Positions 9,175-16,858 of a stretch of 21,654 nucleotides of DNA are shown here, in pieces. The stretch is from contig CAKOGP040001740.1 in NCBI GenBank assembly GCA_933822405.4, positions 1-21,654 on the forward strand, given 5' to 3'. The stretch comes from Cylindrotheca closterium. Its lineage: Eukaryota > Bacillariophyta > Bacillariophyceae > Bacillariales > Bacillariaceae. The position numbers and the translations under genes were made by a program. Positions within the stretch are counted from its first letter, which is position 1. Each line of letters opens with the position of its first letter. A model generated the notes under the pieces. It had not been told where the DNA came from, did no database searches, and saw nothing but the letters and a program-made list of their open reading frames with translations.

Positions 9175-9344
9175 ATCAAATAAACGTGAATCCGCTAGAG
9201 GGAGAGTACATCACCCATACTAATTCAAAACGATAAGAGAAGACTGGGAATAATACAGCTCCGTTTCTTTTTGGTTGAGTTGTCCAAACGGAATTGTCAG
9301 ATGCGATTTTGTAACAATGGTCTCGTTTCTGTGGAGTAATAGAA

Positions 9345-9360
9345 GTGTACCGGTACCGAA
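9345..9360. repeat. 16-bp GTGTACCGGTACCGAA motif, copy 1
   Basis: An identical 16-mer occurs at 10749-10764. It contains the palindrome GTACCGGTAC. This copy directly abuts the AT tail of the inverted SINE-like repeat, downstream of the membrane protein gene. The function is unknown; it could be a regulatory palindrome or flanking repeat sequence. Confidence 0.6.
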
Positions 9361-9634
9361 TATATATAACTGAATCATTAATTGGTTTTTATGCTACTGA
9401 ATTGAATCCCCCGTGTCGAGTTGACTCGATGGACTAGAATGAATGGCTATCGCCAACCAATAGCTTATAATTTTGATTATCTCCCTTTTACAACACTGTA
9501 ACTAGTCAAACCCCTTTATCGCTCTGTTATCGTTCAATAACGGGCACATTGACTCACTACTTCTAGAGTATCCAACTGCCGGTGTAATACGGCTGTAGAG
9601 GCCAGGAACTATGCTGCTTTTAGTCAGATAAGTT
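9361..9634 (-). repeat. SINE-like repeat, inverted copy split by an insertion
   Basis: On the minus strand this reads as the 1-112 repeat: body about 9634-9557, then the 27-bp tail 9394-9368, then a short TA run. A 159-bp insertion (9398-9556) separates body and tail. Outside the insertion only one mismatch is seen within the tail, and the body core is identical apart from its far 5' part. Confidence 0.8.
9398..9556. mobile_element. Probable solo LTR (159 bp) inserted in the SINE-like repeat
   Basis: The uninterrupted copy at 1-112 shows the empty site. The insert begins TGAATTG and ends GACTCA, the TG...CA ends typical of LTRs. It is flanked by CTAC at 9394-9397 and 9557-9560 (CTACT if the first T is counted as target), fitting a 4- or 5-bp target-site duplication. 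It has no coding capacity. An AT-rich TATAATTTTGATTAT lies in the middle. Length, ends and duplication fit a solo LTR of a short-LTR retrotransposon; a non-autonomous DNA element without terminal inverted repeats is less likely. Confidence 0.65.
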
Positions 9635-9672
9635 TGAACCACGTTGAGGCATTTTTCAAGAAAAAAGTTGCT

Positions 9673-10617
9673 CTAGTCAATCATGTCAGGGGACAGATTG
9701 GCGCTCCCACTGTTGGTGGGGAAGTACAAACAAGATGCAAGAATATCTCCTGGGTTACAGAGGAATTTTGTGGGTACCTTTTCCAAGGAAAGAATTGAAT
9801 GCAATTCTCTCAAGTCATCTGTCAATGGGCAGATTGGCGCTCCCATTCTGTTGGTGGGGATTTGGAAAGGTAGACCAAGAAAATCGGTCTGCTGTATCTT
9901 TTCCAGAGAAAGGAACAAGACAAATAAGCTGTACAACATGGAGGAAATGCGAGCATTGGGGTTGTCCTTCACCAGGTCAACCGTCAATAGGGTGGTAGAA
10001 TTCGAGCGGGTGGTTGCCTCCAGACCTTCCTGAGCGTGCTCAGGTGCAGTCCTTGTCGATTTCAAAGCCATCTCTTGTGATTTTGCTTCATTTGAGCCCA
10101 TGGTTGTTGGCCACTTCTGATGGGCAGCGCAGACATCATAAAATAGGATTGTTGTTGTGTGTAAATAGTTGAAAATTTTGTTCTGGTTCCGACCTTGTTT
10201 TGTGGACCATCCAATTGAGAATCTGTCCAAAGATTGATCAATGGTTGGTGGAAACGCCGCTATCAAAGCATGCCAAACAATTTCAACAAATTCCATGGGG
10301 TCATTGCTTGGATTGAGTTTCTTGGGAGAGGCAACAAGCGGCTGTCCTTTCAGTGCGCCATCCTCGGCGATTTTGGAAGGAGGGGGTTGCTTGTGTCGGC
10401 TCTTGGGAGGTATCAAAGCATGCCAAACGGTTTCAAACAGTTCCATGGGGTCATCGCTTGGATCATCCTTTACCAAGTCAACTGTCAGTTGGGTGGTCGA
10501 ATTGGAACGGATTTTTTCCTCCAGGCCTCCCTGACCTTGATCAGTTGCAGCCTTTGTCAAGTTCAGAGCCATCTCATCTGATTGATCATCATCAGAGCCC
10601 ATGGTTGAAGTCCTCAA
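9673..10617 (-). CDS. Unrecognised ORF built from diverged internal duplications
   Basis: The frame is open for 314 codons. I do not recognise the protein. Two large repeats are visible: residues about 6-55 (MGSDDDQSDEMALNLTKA... RSNSTTQLTVDLVKDDP) and about 173-223 (MGSNEAKSQEMALKSTRTA... RSNSTTLLTVDLVKDNP). A smaller repeat, DPMELFETVWHALI, recurs as DPMEFVEIVWHALI within the first half. In the last third, TNRMGAPICPLTDDL recurs as TNSGSANLSPDMID, about 138 bp apart in DNA. The start may be the ATG at 10602-10600 (MGSDDD) because the second repeat also begins MGS (10101-10099), each preceded by CAACC. This could be one protein, two tandem paralogues read through, or part of a repeat family. 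No signal peptide or catalytic motif is seen; the first half is acidic and hydrophilic. Confidence 0.45.
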   Translation of the reverse strand: MRTSTMGSDDDQSDEMALNLTKAATDQGQGGLEEKIRSNSTTQLTVDLVKDDPSDDPMELFETVWHALIPPKSRHKQPPPSKIAEDGALKGQPLVASPKKLNPSNDPMEFVEIVWHALIAAFPPTIDQSLDRFSIGWSTKQGRNQNKIFNYLHTTTILFYDVCAAHQKWPTTMGSNEAKSQEMALKSTRTAPEHAQEGLEATTRSNSTTLLTVDLVKDNPNARISSMLYSLFVLFLSLEKIQQTDFLGLPFQIPTNRMGAPICPLTDDLRELHSILSLEKVPTKFLCNPGDILASCLYFPTNSGSANLSPDMID

Positions 10618-10999
10618 TCAAGCACTTTTAACAGCACAATCGGTGTCGCTACTCGGTCATTGCGTAGATAAAGTACTAGAGAAGATGACTATTTGTTTTT
10701 GCAAATTGCGTGATTTTTGTTTTTTGATTTTTGAAACTGAATTTTATTGTGTACCGGTACCGAAGGTATTCATGTTACACTTGAATGAATGAATGAATTG
10801 ATCCTAGATTTCGTGGCGCCGCCTCCACTCCTATGCTTGAACCACATGGTGCACAGTACTGTGCCATAATCTACTGCACATGCTACTTACCTACAAGAAG
10901 CGAGTAGGTTTGGCACAACAAGAGCAAGGTACTAACAAGTCAGGGACTGGTTTGCACTGAGGTCGAATCATAGGAGGATGATTTGAAAGGACATCTATA
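10618..10999. other. Intergenic stretch with palindromes, no gene seen
   Basis: It contains the second copy of GTGTACCGGTACCGAA (10749-10764), a short GAAT tandem run near 10785-10797, and the perfect 14-bp palindrome GCACAGTACTGTGC (10851-10864). If the minus-strand ORF ending at 9673 is real, its promoter lies here. No other coding potential is convincing. Confidence 0.45.
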
Positions 11000-11186
11000 A
11001 ACTGAATCATTAATTGGTATTTATGCCGAGTCGGTGTTGGGTTGGCGGGTTGTGCCAGGTCGAAGATCATCTGACGTTGCCTGGCTAGAGAGCAACAGTT
11101 GATCGCTCTCTCACGGGAGACAAGGGGCAGCCAATGTTGACAATCTTCAAGTGATTTGTTGAGGACAGTTTTGCGGGAAGGTACTG
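11000..11186 (-). mobile_element. 5'-truncated LINE 3'-end fragment with shared 27-bp tail
   Basis: The minus strand of about 11186-11026 encodes TVLNKSLEDCQHWL, then SRERAINCCSLARQRQMIF and DLAQPANPTPTR. This aligns with the C-terminus of the large LINE at about 21500-21650 (TVLNKSLEDRQHWL...SLARQRQMIFDLARP). A 10-bp gap separates the CAGTACCT motif from the rest. The coding match is followed at once by the 27-bp tail (11026-11000) also found at the ends of the SINE-like repeats. Arg to Cys and Arg to Gln changes reflect CpG transitions. It is a dead fragment inserted into, or fused to, a copia remnant. Confidence 0.85.
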
Positions 11187-12091
11187 GGATTGTTGGGGAA
11201 TACCAATCGGATTGCATACTTCAGACTCTTAGTGCTTGGAGCATTGAGTATGTGCATTGCACTTCTTGCTTCCATCGCAGCCTTGACTTGTCTTGGAGTA
11301 GATCCTTCCTTGTTCTTTTGAACAGTTGCCATCTTTGAGGTCATTCCGAGTCCAGCATATCCATTCTGTTTGTTTGAAGAAAGTTCAAAATGGGGTTGAT
11401 TGTTTATGTTGCTTAACTGGCGACGATACATCGCACTTGTCTCTTTGGCACCTGGTTTGACATCCACTCCAAGTTGCTCCAACACATATACACCCTTACG
11501 ATTCACAAATCGCATCTGTCTGTCTTCATCGCAATGCACAACAAAGGTATTGTCAACATCAGTATCCATGGTAATGCGGTATCCCGCAGCAATCATCTCG
11601 CGCATAGCAAGTACATTGGCAATTCCGTCTTCATCAAAATAGACTGGAGGCGGAAATTGTCCTAGACACCCTTCTTCATCAAGAACTCTGCTGCCCACGT
11701 TAGTGTGCATATCAAGCTCTTTCTCATCTTGACGTAGTCCATGCATGAGTTCACCATTACAAATGGTGGTGTTGGTGCAACCACTGTCCATGATGACGTG
11801 ACTGAGCAAACCAAACGGATCTCTTTCGATTCTGCGGCTTTGAATAAACTGCATACCTCAATCTGCTTCAGTAGCAAGATCTGGTAAGTCTTCATTTTCA
11901 CTAGCATAGTAGTGCCAGCCAGTCGGCTTGAAGTTAGACATTTGTCGTACCATCAGGACATGTGCAGTATATGCTACACCACTGGTCCGCCAATGGAGCA
12001 CTAACAAACACTGCTTGCGTTTAGCGCACTCGAACACCTGTAACATTATTATAGAACAGTAATCCACTTGGGAAATGAGACTTGTTTGCAC
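11187..12091 (-). pseudogene. Ty1/copia-like Gag-Pol remnant, protease region
   Basis: The minus-strand frame from 11854 carries VIMDSGCTNTTICN (Asp at about residue 23, the DSG active site of a retroviral-type aspartic protease). It continues with YFDEDGIANVLAM, YRITMDTDVDNTFVVH and NRKGVYVLEQLG, the pattern between protease and pre-integrase in diatom copia elements. It ends with KAAMEARSAMHILNAPSTKS and FPNNP, then runs out of frame-typical sequence at 11186 where the LINE fragment starts. Upstream, an in-frame TGA (11860-11858) separates it from 75 more codons (to 12091) of weaker character. Gag, integrase, RT and RNase H are absent. It is non-functional. No LTR is identified next to it, though the 159-bp solo LTR at 9398 could belong to the same superfamily. 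Confidence 0.75.
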
Positions 12092-12761
12092 CCCACTCCC
12101 AGTTGTTTAACAACTCAGTTTGAACCACACTTATGGGAGCTCCGCAACTCAAGCAGAGTCCGGGTTCCAATTGAACGACTTATTGTTGCTTACAGCTGAC
12201 CTCCCAATTTGAAGAACCTGCTGTTTCCACGCCATGTCGAATCAAAATGCCCCACAGCACAACCCGTATCAAGCATCCAACGTGAAATCCTGGATCCGCT
12301 TCCGATTACAGAGTCCAATTGATACCCATATTGGAATTCCTTGAACTTGGTTGCACAACAGCGTGACCAAACTTTCAAACCACCATGTGTTCCACATGGT
12401 CCCGTTACAATCACGAGAACTATAGCTGCAAACGGCAAATTATCCACGTCGGCTTGCTCTGTTTTATCGCAAACTTGAAATTTCCAATGCTCTTGCCTCT
12501 TGGCACACTTGTCTTACCGCTGATGAAGCCTCGGCGAAAGCTACTTTCACTTCAATAGCTTCGGTCAAGACTGGCCTTTTCTTGGATTAAATATTAGATC
12601 ATTCTCTACTTTAAAAGAACAGTAATCATATTCCGAAAAAACAAAAATACAAAACCAACACGCATATCCGGGTCCTCAAAACATCACTTTCGGTACTTCG
12701 CCTACACGATTTTTCTATAGCAAAACAAAACTCGCTCCTCCTTTTTGCATCAAAACTGACA
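12092..12761. other. Junction region and LINE 5' leader, no gene supported
   Basis: A minus-strand frame at 12190-12447 includes WMLDTGCAVGHFD, which resembles a protease motif, but the rest does not extend the match. From about 12590 to 12761 the sequence becomes A-rich and C-rich without coding, consistent with the 5' untranslated leader of the following LINE. The 5' end of that element is not visible as a sharp boundary. Confidence 0.4.
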
Positions 12762-15700
12762 ATGGGAAAGTCGAAGAATAACAAGAAAGTGGCAATCGCT
12801 GCTAAAGCTGTTACTTCTTCTGCTCTTACTCAGGGTCACATCAGTTTTTTGCAAAAAAGCCGAGTCGAAACCGCCAAAATTCGATCAAAAAAGGAATCCG
12901 ACAATTTGGACCCTCCGATCGCCAACAACAACAACGACATCGATATGGAAGAGGTCAAGCATCCACTGCAGTACGATCGCATCGTCCCGAACATCGATTT
13001 GTCTCAGTGGAACCTCCAGACCCTTGCCCACTTATGCACAATCCACCGTGCTTGTGGTCGACGCAACAATAAAAAAGAAGTGGTCTTTGCAAATGAGCTG
13101 TTCTCGGCATGGGAGAACAAGCCCGAATTTCACTAGCCTTGGTGTGAAGGGTATTCAGAAAATTTTGTAGACCCTCCGGCGACTGAATCCTGGGAGGAAG
13201 CATCGGAGAAGCTACTACAGATTTGTGATGGGGACTGGAACTTGGTCGAGCAACGCATTCGAGCTGCGCATGACCGAGACATCAAGGACGAATTTATTGG
13301 GAATGACCGGGAGCTCGTCGTCTATGTCCGAGGACTGATTCTTGGGCTGGCGGTACAAGATCCTCTGGTGATTTTTCCTTTGGACGACCCGATGGAGGAG
13401 ACTACGTTTTTCAATCGGTATTGGGATTTTACTTTGGAGGTCGAGCCTCGTTTACTACTGGAACTACGTCCTCTGGCTAAAGTGTGGGCCATTGAGGTTG
13501 AACTTCTAGGCCACCTGTGGACCGACCCCGACACAACGACGGTAGTAACGGAATTGGCTGAGCGTCGCTCAGCAGCCAAGGGCCGAAAACGTGAGCGCAA
13601 TCTGGACCCATCAATGGAACGAAAATCAGCTCCCATTGACCCTCGCTCTCCTGCGCGAGGGTTCTTTCCGGATGCTACTCCAAAACCAGTTCGCGACTCT
13701 GTTGCCCCCAATAAGGATGATTCGGTGATGATGGACACAACGGGTCCATCGGTAATTAGCCCCACCAATAAACCAGTCAACGGCAAGTTTGCTTATTGCT
13801 CCGACAATGATGGGTCGGAGTCCATTGAGTCGGCTCCAGACTTTTCTGCACCATCGAATTCGGACCAACCTCCTACTGAAGTGGTTGTGGGGAAGTCACC
13901 TGCCCCAGCTCAGCGGGCCAACGACCCCTCGACAACAGTATTGTTCGACTCTCACTTGTCGAAGACTGAGCCTCCCGAGCCTCCTCGACCTTCAGCTCCT
14001 CTGTCCGTGAAGAAGCAACTCACTTATGTTGCCGCCTCACAGAAGAAGACTGCTATTCGGACCAAGTACTTCTCTGAAGAAATGAAAGCCCGTGAAGTGA
14101 CACAGATGAATTTGACTGGGCTTCCTCGCTCGAACGCCCAGTTCCTCTGCGCTACAATCAACTATGAATGGAATGGCGACACATCTGAGGGTGGGTCTAT
14201 TGAAAAGTGTTTCACTGAAGAAATGGTCTCGGTTCTGTCTATGGCTATGGACAACGCTGAGGGCGACTTGGTCATTCTTCCGGTGAGCGAACTCCGTGTA
14301 CGGGACAAGAAGTTGTGGCTGACCTCTAAGGAGAAAGTGGAGGAGCTCACCTACAAGAAGCTCAAGCCCTACATTGACTGGTCCTGGAATAATGGCGCCC
14401 GATTTGGCTACAACGCTAAGAACCCCGGCTCCAAGACTCTTCGCACCCGCATTCGCGTCGCCCACAATTCTTCTCTGGACGACATGTCCCGACTACTGGG
14501 TCAATGTTTCGAGATCACCGGCACGCATGCAGGCGTCTTCCGTTCCCCGCTGCAAGTTAGTGATCCTGTCCGAATCGGTTGGCTACTGAACTACCCCATG
14601 GGGATTGGGAGAGCGGCACTTGAACGCGAGCTCATGCGTCACTTCACCTTCAAGAGAGCTATAGCCCTAGAACCTGCGTGGCCACAGAACCCCGGTACGG
14701 CGGGCCAAAAATGGATGCCCTCCAAGGGTCCAAAAGCGTGGCACATTTGGGTAGCTGCTTCTGACGTGGATAGAGTGGCACGGGCCCTCTTTGCATGGCT
14801 CAGGCCGGAGACAAAGAAGTGTCACATGCCGTTTGGTGCCCGGACTCAGTTTGTCTACGACTGGGGGGCCGTTACGAAAGGACACCTCGGTGACCTCGCG
14901 CAACCAGGGGGGCAGTGGAATGGCATCATTGGGAAACTCATCAACACCCATGACACTACCTCCCAGACCTGCACCTCCCTGGCTCCACTGTTTCCTATCC
15001 AAGGCATGCTGACCAAGGTCTTCATTCCCAAGTACTGCAAACAGGGCAAGGGCAAATCCCTCCTCCAATTCCTCTACGCGATTTAGTGCATACCAGCGGT
15101 CAAGAAACCTCTACCTGCTCAGCCTGAACAATCAGCCACACAGGATGCCGACACTCCAGACTCTCCATCGCCACCTTCCGTGTCTTCTACTCCTCCAGAC
15201 CTGACACCGACTAACTCAAGTGTAACTGCCCCCACCGCAGCTCAGCCAACTCTACCCGCCCCATCCACCAAGCGTTCCAGTCGCAAGCGGTCTAAGAATC
15301 GCCGGGCCAAGCAACCTCTTGAGAAACCTACAGAGACGCCTCAGGCTACTCCTCCCACCCCTCTTCCACGGCCTACTCCTGCACTGAAGTCCACACCCCA
15401 GTCAGCAACCAACCCTCCTACGGAGTCTTCCGCTTGGGCGAAACTTTCTGCATCTGAGCAGCCCCTGGTCACTGAGGCATTTGATCGCAGTGCATGGCTG
15501 GCGGCAATGGATGCGGAACTGAACCAGGGCCCAGCAGGTCTCTTCCAAATGATCCTACCAGGCCCAATCGATGGCTTCTATGTGTTTGTGGTGCGCCAAA
15601 AGTTTGCCTGATTGACACAGGAAGTTCTCAAGAACCTGGCGGCCTTCCTTATTTCTCACCTGGAGTTATGGCAGGACCTGAAGCACCAGAGGAAGACATG

Positions 15701-16256
15701 CCGCACCTGGCTCTGCTTGGACCACTATAATCGAACGGTTACCAACGCTATGACCTGGGACCAAAGCCAACATTGTGCAATCTTGGAGTATGACCGGGAC
15801 GTCGATTTGGACCAGCAAGTGGAGAAGGATGATAATGAGTGGATTGAGAAGCTCCTCGCGGCAGAGCAGGCTTCTCCGGAATTTGAGGGCACCATCACGA
15901 TTGACCTGTCGATGCCAGCTGCCAAGGATATGGATGACAGGGCTACAGTAGGAATCGCGGCAAATATGGCAGCACTATTGGAGAACATGAAAGCGGATGT
16001 CAACGGCCTTTGCACGGAATTAGAGATTGCGGCGGAAGAACTGGCTCAAGCTAAGGATGCGGAGGCTGCCAAGGATGCTTGTATCCTTGAATTGGAGGCC
16101 AAAATGGCTGAACAAGCATCGGTCACAGGAAAGCACAGTTCGTCAAGCCCCTCCTCCAGCAAGGCAACATCATTGGCTGACAGTGGGGGTGCCCCCCCCC
16201 CCCGGCGGTGGTCCCTAACCACCAACGGTCCCATCACTCACGGTTGCAGCGTTTGA
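12762..16256 (+). pseudogene. LINE ORF1 protein with three in-frame stop codons
   Basis: One frame holds from the ATG at 12762 (MGKSKNNKKVAIAAKA, basic) to 16256, broken by TAG 13134-13136, TAG 15084-15086 and TGA 15609-15611. Flanking codons continue without a shift each time, so these are point nonsense changes, each one transition from CAG (twice or three times) or CGA. The middle (about 13560-14030) is Pro/Ser-rich and low in structure. The part from about 14040 to 15060 contains RTRIRVAHNSSLDDM, VRIGWLLNYPMGIGR and HIWVAASDVDRVARAL, a pattern I associate with ORF1 of diatom LINEs. About 15180-15430 is Pro/Thr-rich with a basic KRSSRKRSKNRRAKQ, and about 15950-16110 is an Ala/Glu/Lys coiled-coil-like helix. 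It presumably bound element RNA. A run of 12 C (16192-16203) lies where the frame must change to reach the endonuclease. Confidence 0.7.
16192..16203 (+). other. C12 homopolymer at the ORF1/ORF2 boundary
   Basis: Twelve C residues sit just before ORF1 terminates at 16256. The endonuclease frame is already open across the tract (GTG at 16208 and upstream codons), offset so that a -1 slip or the loss of one C would fuse ORF1 to the endonuclease. It may be a programmed slippery site, a decay indel or a sequencing-length error. Confidence 0.6.
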
Positions 16257-16858
16257 CGGAAGGCCAAGGTCAAAATCTACACAACCAAAACACATCCAGC
16301 CAGGTGGCCCACTCCTCGCTGGATGCTTACTTAAACTCTCTCCCTCCCGGTAACTACTTTGGCGATGACTCACGCCAGAAGTCTCCTCGCGTTACCCGGG
16401 TCCTTTTTCAAAATGTTCAGGGTCTTCCATTTCCTATGACACATGAGAAACAGAAAGGGCTCTTCAAGTGTTGGACGGATGAGAGAGTGGGTATTGCACT
16501 GCTGGCTGAAGTTAACCTTCAATGGTCAGCAGTGCCCAGAGGACACAAGTGGTTTGATCGGGTCAAGTCCTTCACTAACCAGGGACATTTCTCTTCAGTA
16601 TCTTACTACGAACACCAGGAGTTTCCAACTCCCTCGGCGCATCAATGGGGCGGATGTTCTGCTACATTACTCCACAAGGTCGCGCGCCGTGCAAAGTCAG
16701 GCGGCAAAGATGAGTCAGGGCTAGGCAGGTTCTCATGGATCAAGATCCGGGGCAGGGACATCCGACAGCAGGAGTCTCAGACTGATGGGCCCCCGGCTGG
16801 TCCTTTAGATCTTGTGGTGGTCTCTGCATATCAAACAATGGAAAGCGGAAGGGTGTGA
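16208..16858 (+). pseudogene. LINE endonuclease (APE-like), N-terminal half, array copy 1
   Basis: The frame runs VTRVLFQNVQGLPF (Asn and hydrophobic core of the first EN motif), LLAEVNLQW (catalytic Glu), GGCSATLLHK and LDLVVVSAY (Tyr motif). That is the order of an exonuclease-endonuclease-phosphatase fold that nicks target DNA for target-primed reverse transcription. At 16834 the reading falls out of frame into SAYQTMESGRV and stops. In the alternative frame the DNA continues with KQWKAEGCEILLGLDANED, the GxDxN motif of the same domain, so a stretch between the Tyr motif and the DAN motif was lost by an out-of-frame deletion. The catalytic His (SDH) motif is absent. Not functional as it stands. 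Confidence 0.8.

Noticed and set aside
1..9634. Inverted repeats at 1-112 and 9361-9634 as terminal inverted repeats of one 9.6-kb transposon
   Set aside because: The interval holds unrelated host genes and a separate retroelement, no transposase is seen, and the 27-bp tail also occurs at a LINE end, so independent insertions of one repeat explain it better.
12120..12180. tRNA-like sequence around GTCCGGGTTCCAATTGAAC
   Set aside because: No acceptor stem, D arm or anticodon arm could be folded around the T-loop-like stretch.
12190..12447. WMLDTGCAVGHFD as a second copia protease
   Set aside because: Surrounding residues do not extend the match and the copia remnant already has its DSG protease at about 11790; kept only as a note.
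14037..15068. Minus-strand ORFs of 133-154 codons opposite LINE ORF1
   Set aside because: They are antisense shadows of ORF1 codon composition, without family features.
15494..15730. CLIDTGSSQEPG as an aspartic protease
   Set aside because: It lies in an alternative frame of LINE ORF1; the ORF1 frame continues through this stretch once the TGA is ignored and has better coding character.
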